Assembly: GCA_046296415.1 (NCBI GenBank)
Contig: JBKBLN010000004.1
Span: forward strand, 1-64,000
Direction: 5' to 3'
Length of the DNA stretch: 64,000 nt
Source of the DNA: CAYNRA01 sp046296415
Lineage (GTDB): Bacteria; Bacteroidota; Bacteroidia; Cytophagales; Spirosomataceae
Numbering within the stretch: the first letter of the stretch is position 1; each line of letters starts with the position of its first letter. A model generated the notes under the pieces. It did no database searches. It was not told where the DNA came from and saw only the letters and a program-made list of their open reading frames with translations. The position numbers and the translations under genes are program-made. Positions 25,550 to 34,945 of this stretch are shown in pieces.

Positions 25550-28500
25550 ATGTCCACCGCTTTTTCTAAACATGTACTAGGTTGTTTTGTGATACTAGTA
25601 GGATTGGCTTCATGTCAGTCAGATGCCCCATTATTCAAGAAGTTGGATCCGGACGAAACCGGCATTCGATTTGTGAATCAGATCACCGAAACGGAGACAG
25701 ATAATGTGTTGAATTATGAATATTTCTACAATGGCGGTGGGGTTGCGGCAGCTGATTTTAATAACGATGGCCTGATCGACCTTTACTTTACGGCCAATCA
25801 AGGCGAAGATAAGCTGTATTTGAATCAAGGAAATTTAGTTTTTGAAGACCGAACCGCCGCCGCCGGAATTCGATGGAATGGGGAATGGAAAACCGGTGTG
25901 ACGGTGGTTGACATCAACCAAGATGGCTGGCAAGATATCTACGTGTCGGTATCAGGGAATGTCAATCGCCCCGAGCTGCGTCGCAATAAGTTGTATATCA
26001 ACAATAAAAACGAGACCTTCTCTGAAAAAGCCGCCGAATATGGTCTAGACAATGCCTCCTACACCACCCAGACGGCCTTTTTTGATTATGACCGAGACGG
26101 AGATCTGGACGCTTACCTACTGAATCACAATGTGAAGGACTTTACCCGGTTTGATGTCGAGGCCATTCATTTCATGCGAGATTCGTTGGCAGGCGATAAG
26201 TTACTTCAGAATGTCAACGGGAAATTTGTGGATGTTAGTGCCGCTGCCGGTATCAAAGGCAATCCTATCGGATTTGGACTCGGGATTCACGTGGCCGATC
26301 TGAATGCCGACAGTTGGCCAGATCTGTACATTTCGAATGATTATTACGAGGAAGATTACCTGTATATCAACAATCAAAACGGAACCTTTACCGATCAAAT
26401 CCACGAAAGAACAACCCATATCAGTTATTTCTCGATGGGAAATGACGTCGGGGACATCAACAACGACTTATTGCCCGACATCCTGACAACCGACATGTTG
26501 CCGGAAGACAACAAACGGCAGAAATTACTCTTTGGGCCAGATAAATACGAGGCTTATTTGAGCATGCTGAGCCACGGCATGCAGCCCTCGTTTATGCGCA
26601 ATATGGTGCAGTTGAATTCCGGTAAAGGTACTTTTCAAGAGATCGGGCAGTTGGCCGGATTATCCAATACCGACTGGTCGTGGTCGGTCCTGTTGGCCGA
26701 TTACGACAATGATGGCTGGAAAGACGTGTTTATTACCAACGGATATCTTCGGGATTACACCAATATGGACTTCATGAAGTTCTATGCCGATGAGGGCCGA
26801 CAAGAAGGCATCCCCGTTCTGGATGTCATTAATAAAATGCCCTCCACGCAGGTACCCAATTATATTTTTAAAAATCAAGGGAATTTGACCTTTTCCAACC
26901 AGCAAAAAAAGTGGGGGTTTGAGGAGGCCGTGATTTCCAATGGAGCCGTGTATACGGATCTCGACAACGATGGTGACTTGGATTTGGTCACCAATAACCT
27001 GAATGAGTCGGCTGGTGTTTATCAAAATCAAAGTCGGGAGCGTGAATTAGGTAATTTCCTTCAGGTTGACCTTGGAGGATCTCCCTCTCAGGGGGCATTA
27101 TGTTATGTTTTTGCAGACTCCATGCAGCAAGTACAGCATTCAACGCCCACCCATGGTTTTCAAAGCAGCGCAGTTCAACCCGTACATTTTGGTTTGGGGC
27201 AGGTCACCCAGGTGGATAGCCTGATTGTGGTTTGGCCGGATGGAAATGTGCAAAAGGAGTACAACGTGCCAGTCAATCAGCGGTTGCGCCTGAGGTATTC
27301 TAAGCAAAATAATGTGTTTCAAGTGCCCCAAAAAGAGCCTTATTTTATGGAAATCGCCGGTGTCGGATTTACGCACCAGACGCTACCAATGAATGACTTC
27401 AGTCGTCAAATTTTGATGCTGCAAATGTATTCTTATCAAGGCCCTCGAATGGCCGTTGGGGACGTAGACCAAAATGGATTGGAGGATTTTTACGTAGGTG
27501 GAGGAAAGAAACAACCAGGTGCTTTGTTCTTACAAAAGTCGACCGGACAATTCCAGTTTTCGCCTCAAGAAGCTTTTAAAGCCGATGAGTTGGCCACCGA
27601 TACCGACGCACAGTTGGCTGATGTGGATCAAGATGGTGATTTGGATTTACTTGTGACGAGTGGAGGATATGAGTATTTACCTAATGACTTGATGCTGCAA
27701 AAGCGGCTATACCTCAACGATGGAAAAGGAAATTTTACGCGAGCTTGGGAGGCTTTCCAGGACATGGCCGGTGCAGACGCCACCGTGAAAGTTTTGGATG
27801 TAGATCGAGACGGGGATTTGGATGTGTTTGTGGGAGGATCTGTGGTTCCTCACCAATTTCCTACCGCACATGGCAGCCGATGGTATCGGAACGACGGCGG
27901 TAAATTTACCCGCGTGGAGGATTCCGCCTTAAGTTCATTAGGGATCGTGACCGATGCCGTGGTGAATGACTTCAATCAAGATGGTTGGTCTGATTTGATC
28001 GTGACGACGGAGTGGTCGGGGATTCATTTTTTCGAGAATACCAAGGGAAGGTGGACACCTGTTTTTCCAGAATTGGCCGCTATGGGTGGGCTATGGCAGC
28101 GTATTCATGCCGTGGATGTGGATCAAGATGGGGATACCGATTTTGTAGTCGGAAATTACGGGCTGAATTCTCAACTCAAAGCGACCTTACAGGAGCCATT
28201 GGAAATGCATGTGGCCGATTTTGATCAAAACGGACGGCAGGATCCCATTTTATCCTATTACATTCAGGGAGAACGTTATCCTGCCTACAGTCGGGATGAG
28301 TTGTCAGATCAACTGGTTTCGTTGAAGAAGAAATATCCAACCCATGAATTGTATTCGGTCGCTACATTGACGGATATATTGGAGGTATTTCCCAATACCA
28401 AGCCCGAACGAAAGTCGGTGATAGCCTTAGAGAGTGTACTCTTGATCAATGAAAAGGGAACCTTCACCGTGAAAAACTTGCCGAACGAAGCCCAGTTTGC

Positions 28501-28774
28501 TCCCGTATATGCGATTGCGAGCTTGGATGTTAATCAGGACGGGAAGATGGACTTGGTGTTGGGTGGAAACCAGTCCAAAACCCGGCTTCGGATCGGAACC
28601 ATCGATGCCAGCGAAGTTCAGGTGTTTATCAATACAGGCAAGGGGAGCTTTCGGTATCACGAATCCTTGGGCGTTCGAGGGGATGTACGAGACGTAAAGG
28701 TGTTGGGAAATACGCTGTGGGTCGCTACGCAGCAACAGCCATTGCGGGTTTTTGAATGGAAAAAAGTACCTTAA
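25550..28774 (+). CDS. CRTAC1-type FG-GAP/VCBS lipoprotein with ASPIC/UnbV domain
   Basis: A 1074-residue predicted surface lipoprotein (signal ending LVGLASC, acylated Cys). It carries about fourteen FG-GAP/calcium-loop repeats, for example DFNNDGLIDLYF, DINQDGWQDIYV, DYDRDGDLDAYL, DYDNDGWKDVFI, DVDQDGDLDLLV and DVNQDGKMDLVL, forming two beta-propeller-like blocks. Between them (about residues 500-590) is an ASPIC/UnbV domain ending in VDSLIVVWPDG and NQRLRLRY. Such proteins are frequently encoded beside SusC/SusD pairs in Bacteroidota and may bind or present the ligand, stabilised by Ca2+. It starts 226 bp after SusD, beyond a terminator, so it is probably transcribed separately. No catalytic residues are evident. 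Confidence 0.9.
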   Translation: MSTAFSKHVLGCFVILVGLASCQSDAPLFKKLDPDETGIRFVNQITETETDNVLNYEYFYNGGGVAAADFNNDGLIDLYFTANQGEDKLYLNQGNLVFEDRTAAAGIRWNGEWKTGVTVVDINQDGWQDIYVSVSGNVNRPELRRNKLYINNKNETFSEKAAEYGLDNASYTTQTAFFDYDRDGDLDAYLLNHNVKDFTRFDVEAIHFMRDSLAGDKLLQNVNGKFVDVSAAAGIKGNPIGFGLGIHVADLNADSWPDLYISNDYYEEDYLYINNQNGTFTDQIHERTTHISYFSMGNDVGDINNDLLPDILTTDMLPEDNKRQKLLFGPDKYEAYLSMLSHGMQPSFMRNMVQLNSGKGTFQEIGQLAGLSNTDWSWSVLLADYDNDGWKDVFITNGYLRDYTNMDFMKFYADEGRQEGIPVLDVINKMPSTQVPNYIFKNQGNLTFSNQQKKWGFEEAVISNGAVYTDLDNDGDLDLVTNNLNESAGVYQNQSRERELGNFLQVDLGGSPSQGALCYVFADSMQQVQHSTPTHGFQSSAVQPVHFGLGQVTQVDSLIVVWPDGNVQKEYNVPVNQRLRLRYSKQNNVFQVPQKEPYFMEIAGVGFTHQTLPMNDFSRQILMLQMYSYQGPRMAVGDVDQNGLEDFYVGGGKKQPGALFLQKSTGQFQFSPQEAFKADELATDTDAQLADVDQDGDLDLLVTSGGYEYLPNDLMLQKRLYLNDGKGNFTRAWEAFQDMAGADATVKVLDVDRDGDLDVFVGGSVVPHQFPTAHGSRWYRNDGGKFTRVEDSALSSLGIVTDAVVNDFNQDGWSDLIVTTEWSGIHFFENTKGRWTPVFPELAAMGGLWQRIHAVDVDQDGDTDFVVGNYGLNSQLKATLQEPLEMHVADFDQNGRQDPILSYYIQGERYPAYSRDELSDQLVSLKKKYPTHELYSVATLTDILEVFPNTKPERKSVIALESVLLINEKGTFTVKNLPNEAQFAPVYAIASLDVNQDGKMDLVLGGNQSKTRLRIGTIDASEVQVFINTGKGSFRYHESLGVRGDVRDVKVLGNTLWVATQQQPLRVFEWKKVP

Positions 28775-28823
28775 AAAACATACGATTGTAACTTTTGTCA
28801 CGCGGTACTCTTAACGTATGATC

Positions 28824-28831
28824 TATTTTTG
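28824..28831 (+). promoter_or_regulatory. Candidate -7 box for the peroxiredoxin gene
   Basis: TATTTTTG matches TAnnTTTG and lies 24 nt upstream of the ATG at 28856. A TTTTG about 26 bp further upstream is slightly too far for a standard -33 element. Confidence 0.45.
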
Positions 28832-28855
28832 TCTCATTCAAAATAAATAATACGA

Positions 28856-29503
28856 ATGAGTGACGGAACAACGTATATGCCTCGCATTGGGGATCAGGCC
28901 CCGGATTTTACGGCCACGACGACAACCGGTCTTTTGACATTTTCGGAGTACAACCAAGGATCTTGGGTGATTTTTTTCTCGCATCCGGCCGATTTCACCC
29001 CGGTATGCACCACTGAAATGTGTGGATTTGCAGAAGAGCAGGAGAAATTCTTCCAAAAGAACAATTGTAAATTGATGGGACTGAGCATAGATTCCATCCA
29101 TTCCCACATAGCTTGGGTGGACAACGTTCGCCGGAATACAGGAATATTGTATGAGTTTCCAATTGTGGCGGACATCAATATGTCGGTATCCAAGAAATGG
29201 GGGATGTTACAGCCAGGAGAAAGTGAAACGGCGGCTGTTCGGGCGGTATTTTTTGTTGATCCTACGGGGAGAATTCGGACGATTTTGTATTATCCGATGT
29301 CGGTTGGCCGGAATATGGACGAAATTAAGCGCGTTTTATTGGCTCTCCAGACGTCTGACGCCCATAAAGTATCGTTGCCGTTGAATTGGCAGCCAGGGGA
29401 AAAAGTCATTGTCCCGGCACCTAAAACGGTGGCAGATTTGCAAACGCGGTTAGACAGTGACTTGGAAATGGTGGATTTTTATCTAGCGAAAAAGGCTTTG
29501 TAA
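28856..29503 (+). CDS. 1-Cys peroxiredoxin (Prx6 type)
   Basis: A 215-residue peroxiredoxin. The peroxidatic cysteine is C51 in the motif HPADFTPVCTTE. The length, the long C-terminal extension (PLNWQPGEKVIVPAP region) and the lack of a conserved resolving cysteine at the usual 2-Cys position place it in the Prx6 subfamily. It reduces H2O2 and organic hydroperoxides in the cytoplasm, using an external thiol for recycling. It appears to be a single-gene unit, with a -7 box upstream and a hairpin terminator downstream, and it converges with the isocitrate dehydrogenase gene. Confidence 0.95.
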   Translation: MSDGTTYMPRIGDQAPDFTATTTTGLLTFSEYNQGSWVIFFSHPADFTPVCTTEMCGFAEEQEKFFQKNNCKLMGLSIDSIHSHIAWVDNVRRNTGILYEFPIVADINMSVSKKWGMLQPGESETAAVRAVFFVDPTGRIRTILYYPMSVGRNMDEIKRVLLALQTSDAHKVSLPLNWQPGEKVIVPAPKTVADLQTRLDSDLEMVDFYLAKKAL

Positions 29504-29530
29504 CGGAGAAATCAAAGCTAGGAGCAAAGG

Positions 29531-29559
29531 GCCTGTTGGAAATTTTCTGACAGGCTTTT
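29531..29559 (+). terminator. Rho-independent terminator after the peroxiredoxin gene
   Basis: GCCTGT (29531-29536) pairs with ACAGGC (29550-29555), extended by inner GAAA/TTTC pairing, followed by TTTTG. It lies 27 bp after the peroxiredoxin stop. Confidence 0.75.
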
Positions 29560-29684
29560 GTTGTCAAAAAAAGCAAAGGAGGGAGTTTTTGTTACCAAAA
29601 ACCGGGAATCTTCCCCATCAAAGATGCCCCCTGCTTGACTCCAACAAACTACTGCTGTATGTAGGTTCACTCAAAATTTTCGTA

Positions 29685-31121
29685 TCATTGGCCTTGACCT
29701 AAGGAGTACCCTTGGCGGCCATCGAATGTATATAAATTCTCGGTTTTGATCACATCGATACCGAGTTCCTCTGCTTTTTGCAATAAGCTCACAATGTTCT
29801 GTTTTGTGATCGAATGACCATCGGTTGGTTTGAATCGGCAGCGCCAGTGGTCGGTACAGAACGTTTCCTCAAATCCTTCAGGCCATACCTTGATTCCACG
29901 GTTGGTAATCATGGATAGAGAGGCTTGGGGATCATTTAGGGCCTGTACTTTTTCGGCCAATTCATCGGCTTGGTAGCCATTCCAGTGCACGAACAAATCG
30001 ACACCCACCAATTCTTTGGTCGCAGGAGCTTTCCGCACGTATTTAGGTAGGTTGAGGGCTCCATCGGCACTGTAGGAAACCGCTTGAAAGTAGGAAGGCT
30101 TCTTTCCTAGGTTGGCGATGACAGCATCGGCAAACGCGGCGGTACCTACCTTTTGTTTACTGACACCTTCCTTGTAGATGTCGTAGGTATGGATACCTTC
30201 TTCCATAGTGGTAAGCCATGCATTTTGTACTTTTTCAGCCACGTCAGATTGTCCGATGTGATTCAGCATCAGGATGGCACCTTGCAACAAACCGGAAGGG
30301 TTGGCCATGTCTTGACCGGCCCGGCGGGGGGCAGATCCATGGATGGCTTCAAACATGGCACAGGTTTCACCAATATTGGCTGAACCAGCCAAACCAACGG
30401 ATCCTGCTATTTGGGCTGCCACATCCGACAGGACGTCCCCATATAGGTTGGGCATAACGATTACATCAAAGGCTTCGGGTGTGTCAGCCAATTTGGCGGC
30501 CCCGATATCGATGATCCAGTGCTCGTTTTCAATTTCAGGATATTCTTTCGCAATTTCATCGAAGACTTGGTGGAACAAGCCATCGGTTTGCTTCATGATA
30601 TTGTCTTTTGTGAAGCAGGTTACCTTTTTGCGTTGATATTGTTTGGCGTATTCAAAGGCATATCGAACGATTTTTTCACAACCAGGGCGGCTAATGAGTT
30701 TTAAACACTGTACCACCTCATCGGTTTGTTGGTGTTCGATGCCAGCATACAAGTCCTCTTCATTTTCGCGGATAATCACCACATCCATTTTAGGATGTTT
30801 GGTTTGTACATAAGGATGAAGCGAGGTACAAGGACGGATGTTGGCGTAAAGACCAAGGAATTTCCGGGTTGTCACGTTTAAGCTTTTGTAGCCACCACCT
30901 TGAGGTGTTGTGATGGGAGCTTTCAAGAATACCTTGTTTCTCCGGATGATATCCCAGGCTTCTGGGGCAATTCCGGCAGTGTTTCCAGCGAGGTATACTT
31001 TTTCACCCACTTCAATTTCCTCAATGTCGATTTGAGCTCCGGCCGCCAAGATAACCTTCAAGGTGGCGTCCATAATTTCTGGACCGATACCGTCGCCTTT
31101 CGCTACTGTTATTTTTGTCAT
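29685..31121 (-). CDS. icd: NADP-dependent isocitrate dehydrogenase
   Basis: A 478-residue enzyme from ATG at 31121 (MTKITVAKGDGIGPE), preferred over an in-frame ATG 16 codons upstream because the family begins with this strand and the KGDGIGPE loop. It matches isocitrate/isopropylmalate dehydrogenases: RENEEDLYAGIEH carries the substrate-binding arginine and glutamate, and FDVIVMPNLYGDVLSDVAAQ has the metal-binding aspartates. AIHGSAPRRAGQDMANPSG is the coenzyme region. The ~130-residue C-terminal extension marks the longer subtype known from Alphaproteobacteria and Bacteroidota. It converts isocitrate to 2-oxoglutarate in the TCA cycle. It is divergent from a LysR gene with a 91-bp shared promoter region. 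Confidence 0.92.
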   Translation of the reverse strand: MTKITVAKGDGIGPEIMDATLKVILAAGAQIDIEEIEVGEKVYLAGNTAGIAPEAWDIIRRNKVFLKAPITTPQGGGYKSLNVTTRKFLGLYANIRPCTSLHPYVQTKHPKMDVVIIRENEEDLYAGIEHQQTDEVVQCLKLISRPGCEKIVRYAFEYAKQYQRKKVTCFTKDNIMKQTDGLFHQVFDEIAKEYPEIENEHWIIDIGAAKLADTPEAFDVIVMPNLYGDVLSDVAAQIAGSVGLAGSANIGETCAMFEAIHGSAPRRAGQDMANPSGLLQGAILMLNHIGQSDVAEKVQNAWLTTMEEGIHTYDIYKEGVSKQKVGTAAFADAVIANLGKKPSYFQAVSYSADGALNLPKYVRKAPATKELVGVDLFVHWNGYQADELAEKVQALNDPQASLSMITNRGIKVWPEGFEETFCTDHWRCRFKPTDGHSITKQNIVSLLQKAEELGIDVIKTENLYTFDGRQGYSLGQGQ

Positions 31122-31180
31122 AAACGTGTGTTTGAAAATTCTTTTGCAAATATGTGAGACAATTTTCATTAATTTTTATT

Positions 31181-31188
31181 TATCTTTG
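31181..31188 (+). promoter_or_regulatory. Candidate -7 box for the LysR regulator
   Basis: TATCTTTG matches TAnnTTTG and lies 24 nt upstream of the ATG at 31213, in the 91-bp gap shared with icd on the other strand. The region around -33 reads TTTTC rather than TTTG. Confidence 0.5.
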
Positions 31189-31212
31189 TGATGTTAATTA
31201 TAAGTAAAATTT

Positions 31213-32139
31213 ATGAATTATACCTTACACCAACTGCAGGTGTTCTGGAAGGTCACCCAGACGAAGAGTATCACGAAGGCGGCGGAGGAATTGCATTTGA
31301 CCCAACCGGCGGTATCGATTCAGTTGAAGAATTTCCAAGATCAATTTGAGATACCATTGACCGAGGTAGTCGGCCGGAAGTTGTATGTGACTGACTTTGG
31401 GATGGAGGTAGCTCGCGCGGCGGAGAAGATATTGGATGAAGTGGATGCCATTAACTTTAAGACCTTAGCCTTTAAGGGGCAGTTGACCGGTCGATTGAAG
31501 ATTTCGGTGGTATCGACAGGAAAATACATTATGCCTTATTTGCTCAGCGAGTTTTTACGGATGCACCCGGGTGTCGAATTGCAGTTGGATGTAACGAATA
31601 AATCGCTGGTGGTGGAGAGTTTGGAGCGGAATGAGGTGGACTTTGCCTTGATGTCGGTGGTGCCTAAGCATTTGCATCTGCATAGCATCCCCTTGATGGA
31701 GAATCAATTGTATGTCATGGGGAATTCTGAAGTGCATATAGACGCCGAGCGGTATCCCTCCGAGTATTTGCGTGAGTTACCCTTGATTTTCCGTGAAAAG
31801 GGATCTGGGTCGCGGTTGGTGTTGGAGCAATACATGCAGGCACGTCAATGGCCGATCCGACCTAAAATGGAGTTGACCTCCAATGAGGCCGTTAAACAAG
31901 CTGTGATGGCCGGTTTAGGGGTTTCGGTCTTACCTTTGATTGGGGTTCGCATGGAGTTGCAATTGGGATTATTGAAAATCATTCCGATCGAGGGCTTCCC
32001 TTTGTCTTCACGTTGGGAGCTTGTTTGGCAATCCACCAAAAAACTTTCACCTGTCGCGGAGGCCTACACCAACTGGATCCGCTTGCATGCGTCATCCACG
32101 GTCGCGCATTTGTTTGAAGAGACAGGGATTGTAATCTAA
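31213..32139 (+). CDS. LysR-family transcriptional regulator
   Basis: A 308-residue LysR regulator. The N-terminal winged helix-turn-helix is clear (VTQTKSITKAAEELHLTQPAVSIQLKNF, residues about 14-41), followed by the long linker helix and a two-lobed effector-binding domain (LKISVVSTGKYIMPYLL to about residue 290). The divergent orientation from icd across 91 bp is the classic LysR layout, so control of icd is possible. The sequence also resembles CbbR/CysB-type anion-sensing regulators. The effector cannot be named from sequence. Confidence 0.92.
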   Translation: MNYTLHQLQVFWKVTQTKSITKAAEELHLTQPAVSIQLKNFQDQFEIPLTEVVGRKLYVTDFGMEVARAAEKILDEVDAINFKTLAFKGQLTGRLKISVVSTGKYIMPYLLSEFLRMHPGVELQLDVTNKSLVVESLERNEVDFALMSVVPKHLHLHSIPLMENQLYVMGNSEVHIDAERYPSEYLRELPLIFREKGSGSRLVLEQYMQARQWPIRPKMELTSNEAVKQAVMAGLGVSVLPLIGVRMELQLGLLKIIPIEGFPLSSRWELVWQSTKKLSPVAEAYTNWIRLHASSTVAHLFEETGIVI

Positions 32140-32441
32140 AAATTACTGAGAATCTCCGCGAGATTAATAAAAATAATTTTGCTTAAATGGATTTTCCCTC
32201 TAAATTTGCATTGATATACCGTAGTTGTATATACAAGGTTTCGTCTCTATTTATAATTTATATTAATAGAAAAGAGTTCACGTCCCGTATGTGGGGGTGA
32301 TTCATCATAGGTTAAAGTATTTTCGTCGTAAAAAGGCATTTGGGCATCCTGAATGTCTTTTTTGTTTTTCTGGGCTGACAATTCCGTATTTTTGCAGTTG
32401 AACGACGAAAATATACCATAGAAACGTAAGGAAAGACCCAC
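32140..32441. promoter_or_regulatory. Regulatory region upstream of the GntR gene
   Basis: A 302-bp gap. It contains the palindrome TTGTATATACAA (32225-32236), whose GTATATAC core fits the GTMTAKAC consensus I recall for HutC-type GntR proteins. It also holds a promoter-like pair, TTTG (32361-32364) and TATTTTTG (32387-32394), spaced by 22 bp. A perfect 12-bp inverted repeat, TATTTTCGTCGT at 32318-32329 and its complement at 32402-32413, brackets that promoter. Autoregulation by the GntR protein is a plausible inference. Confidence 0.5.
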
Positions 32442-33176
32442 ATGAAACGACAAACTACAGCGGAGGAGAAGGTGCCTTTGTACCGAAAAATCCAAGGTAT
32501 TCTAAAAGAAAAAATTACGTCTGGAGAGTACGCAGAGGGTAGTATGTTACCCTCAGAACATGAGCTTTGTGACATGTTCAAAGCTACCCGCATGACGGTC
32601 CGACAAGCGTTGAAGGAACTGGTGCAGGAGGGGTACATTACCCGCCGTCATGGTAAGGGAAGTACGGTCTCGGCCATTCGGAAATCGCTGGGACTCTTGT
32701 CTTTAAAAGGTTGGACGGAGGTCGTGAGTGCTAGTGAACGACACGGGCAAACCACAGTCTTACACGGACCAGAACCAGAAAAACTAACACATCCCGTTTT
32801 TGCTCATTTGATGGACCCTTCAGAGGAATTGGATTTTTTTGTTCTGGAGCGCCTGCGGAGTGTGGAGCAAGATCCTGTCATGTTGGAGACAACGTATTTG
32901 CCTATCCAAGGATTAGACGATTTCACTTGTCTGCCCCTGATCGATGGGTCGGTTTTTCGGACCTTATTTATGCGGTATAAGATTGATGTACAAGATATGG
33001 TACAGGAAGTCAAGGCGGTGTCTGCTGATAAAAAAGTAGCTCAAGCACTGGGAATCAAGGTAAAGTCACCGGTTTTGCATATTATTCGACGGTACTCAAC
33101 CTCCCGGCTAGGATTCTATTTGTATAGCTCTACGTTTTGCAATACCGATAAATATGCTGTGAGTAGTTTTAATTAG
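32442..33176 (+). CDS. GntR-family (HutC/UTRA) transcriptional regulator
   Basis: A 244-residue regulator. The N-terminal GntR winged helix spans about residues 8-75 (VPLYRKIQGILKEKI, LPSEHELCDMFKATRMTVRQAL, GYITRRHGKGSTV). The C-terminal UTRA effector domain runs from about 95 to 240 and ends with the usual VLHIIRRYSTSRLGFYLYSSTFCNTDKY. It ends in TAG directly followed by TGA. The gene lies 68 bp upstream of the alpha-E/Anbu/transglutaminase genes on the same strand, so it may regulate that operon. The effector is unknown; many UTRA domains bind sugar phosphates or amino acid derivatives. Confidence 0.92.
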   Translation: MKRQTTAEEKVPLYRKIQGILKEKITSGEYAEGSMLPSEHELCDMFKATRMTVRQALKELVQEGYITRRHGKGSTVSAIRKSLGLLSLKGWTEVVSASERHGQTTVLHGPEPEKLTHPVFAHLMDPSEELDFFVLERLRSVEQDPVMLETTYLPIQGLDDFTCLPLIDGSVFRTLFMRYKIDVQDMVQEVKAVSADKKVAQALGIKVKSPVLHIIRRYSTSRLGFYLYSSTFCNTDKYAVSSFN

Positions 33177-33244
33177 TGATCAATGTACTGGGAAATTCAG
33201 GTCAAACAATTACATTTGTTTACCAACCAAAGATTACAAAACGT

Positions 33245-34201
33245 ATGCTGAGCCGAGTAGCCGATTCCATTTACTGGGTCAACCGGTATATGGAACGAGT
33301 AGAAAATTATGCGCGATTTATCAGCGTCAACATTCAGTTATCCTTAGAGGCGCCTGGCTTATTTTCAGAGGACTGGCGTGCCTTGCTGGCGGCCACTGCA
33401 GATGAGGCCTTGTATCTTCACTATTATGAAATCCCGGAGCGTGAATCAGTCATTCATTTTTTAACTTTTGACACACGTAATCCTAATGCTATTTTTTCCT
33501 GTTTGTCGGCTGCGCGAGAAAATGCACGGACCATCCGGGAGGCGCTACCCAAGGAATTGTGGGAGCATCTCAATGGATTCTACTTGCAGATAAAAGAGGC
33601 CTCGCAACAGGGGCATTTGTGGGAATCCCCGGACTTGTTTTTTGAGCAAGTCAAAAAAGGAGTCCAATTATTTTGGGGCATGGTCGACTCCACGCTTTCC
33701 CGGCAAGAAGGGTATTACTTTGGGCATTTAGGTCGGTATTTAGAACGCGGAGATAAGACCTCCCGATTTTTGGATATCAAGTACTTTACTGCGCGGCGTG
33801 GCGCCATGACGCAGCCCCAACCCCAAGAGTTATTGATTTGGTCGTCAGTACTTAAGTCGGTTTCGGCTTACAATATGTACCGGCAGCAGTACAAATCGGT
33901 GAATCCTGAAAACTTAGTGGCCTTCTTGGTGACCGATAAGTCGTTTCCTCGATCGATCCTGTATTGCTTACGGGAAGCGGAGCGAGCCCTCTATGCGATT
34001 TCGGGGCAACGGCTCGAGGATGGCTATTCCAATGAAGCCGAGCGTGCCTTAGGAAAACTTCGCCATGAGATCGAGTACGTGACGATAGATGAAATTTTTA
34101 CAGAAGGACTGCATCCTTTTTTAGACCGTTTTCAACGGTTGAATAATCAAATAGACCAGGAAGTATTTGGGCAGTATTTTGCCTGGAAACCTGTGGAGTA
34201 A
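33245..34201 (+). CDS. Alpha-E domain-containing protein (Anbu operon)
   Basis: A 318-residue all-helical protein from ATG 33245. This start gives the family's usual beginning (MLSRVADSIYWVNRYMERVE); an upstream GTG at 33176 would overlap the GntR stop. It matches alpha-E (DUF403) through HLGRYLERGDKTSRFLDIKY and FPRSILYCLREAERAL. Alpha-E proteins are encoded with circularly permuted ATP-grasp ligases, transglutaminases and Anbu proteasome-like peptidases, a system proposed to make and process a peptide or peptide tag. Anbu and a transglutaminase follow here, but no ATP-grasp gene is adjacent. Biochemical role unknown. Confidence 0.88.
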   Translation: MLSRVADSIYWVNRYMERVENYARFISVNIQLSLEAPGLFSEDWRALLAATADEALYLHYYEIPERESVIHFLTFDTRNPNAIFSCLSAARENARTIREALPKELWEHLNGFYLQIKEASQQGHLWESPDLFFEQVKKGVQLFWGMVDSTLSRQEGYYFGHLGRYLERGDKTSRFLDIKYFTARRGAMTQPQPQELLIWSSVLKSVSAYNMYRQQYKSVNPENLVAFLVTDKSFPRSILYCLREAERALYAISGQRLEDGYSNEAERALGKLRHEIEYVTIDEIFTEGLHPFLDRFQRLNNQIDQEVFGQYFAWKPVE

Positions 34202-34216
34202 AATCAATAGTGCTGT

Positions 34217-34936
34217 ATGACATTTTGTTTGGGAGTTAAAGTAGAAAAAGGATTGGTGGCCATTGCTGATCGCCGGATTACCTCCGGAAATGAGGTGTCG
34301 AGCAAACGGAAGGTGTTTGTTCATCAAATTCGAAAACATTCACTATTTATCATGACGGCCGGTCTGCGGTCGGTGCGAGATAAAGCGATCACGTATTTCC
34401 AAGAAGTCCTTGACCATGAAGATGGTCACTTCGATAAGCTTTACAAAGCGGTTAACGCATTTGGGGAGCAAGTACGGCGAGTGGCCCGAGAAGACCGGGA
34501 GTCGTTGGTGGCGGCTGGACTTCATTTTGACTTATCGGCCATTGTCGGCGGGCAACTTGAGAACGACGGAGAACACAAGCTTTTCTTGTTGTATCCCGAA
34601 GGAAATTGGATTGAAGTGACCGAAGGATCACCCTTTATAATCATAGGGAATTCGGGGTATGGAAAGCCCATTTTATACCGAAACATCAAGTTTTCAACCC
34701 CCATCGAGGAAGTGATGAAGTTAGGCTTTTTGGCTTTTGATTCGACCCGGGTTTCGGCCAATGATGTCGATTTTCCGATTGATGTTCTTTTATATGAAAA
34801 GGATACTTTTTCGATCAAAGAACATGTATTTGATAAATACGACCTAGAACATATCTCCTTTCAGTGGAATGCTCTTTTGAATGAGTCCGTCAAGAAATTG
34901 CCGAACGATTGGATTGAGCCTATGCTGAGAAAATAA
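34217..34936 (+). CDS. Anbu-type proteasome-like peptidase
   Basis: A 239-residue protein of the 20S-proteasome/HslV fold in the Anbu (ancestral beta-subunit) branch. Removal of the initiator Met would expose Thr2 (MTFCLGVKV) as the N-terminal nucleophile. The next elements are the VAIADRRITSG loop, which carries the catalytic-site aspartate, and K41-region lysine (SSKRKVFVHQ), then FIMTAGLRSVRDK. The C-terminal half (NDVDFPIDVLLYEKDTF) is typical of Anbu. It lies 15 bp after the alpha-E gene and 9 bp before a transglutaminase gene, the known Anbu gene neighbourhood. Its substrate is not known. Confidence 0.88.
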   Translation: MTFCLGVKVEKGLVAIADRRITSGNEVSSKRKVFVHQIRKHSLFIMTAGLRSVRDKAITYFQEVLDHEDGHFDKLYKAVNAFGEQVRRVAREDRESLVAAGLHFDLSAIVGGQLENDGEHKLFLLYPEGNWIEVTEGSPFIIIGNSGYGKPILYRNIKFSTPIEEVMKLGFLAFDSTRVSANDVDFPIDVLLYEKDTFSIKEHVFDKYDLEHISFQWNALLNESVKKLPNDWIEPMLRK

Positions 34937-34945
34937 AATGAACGC

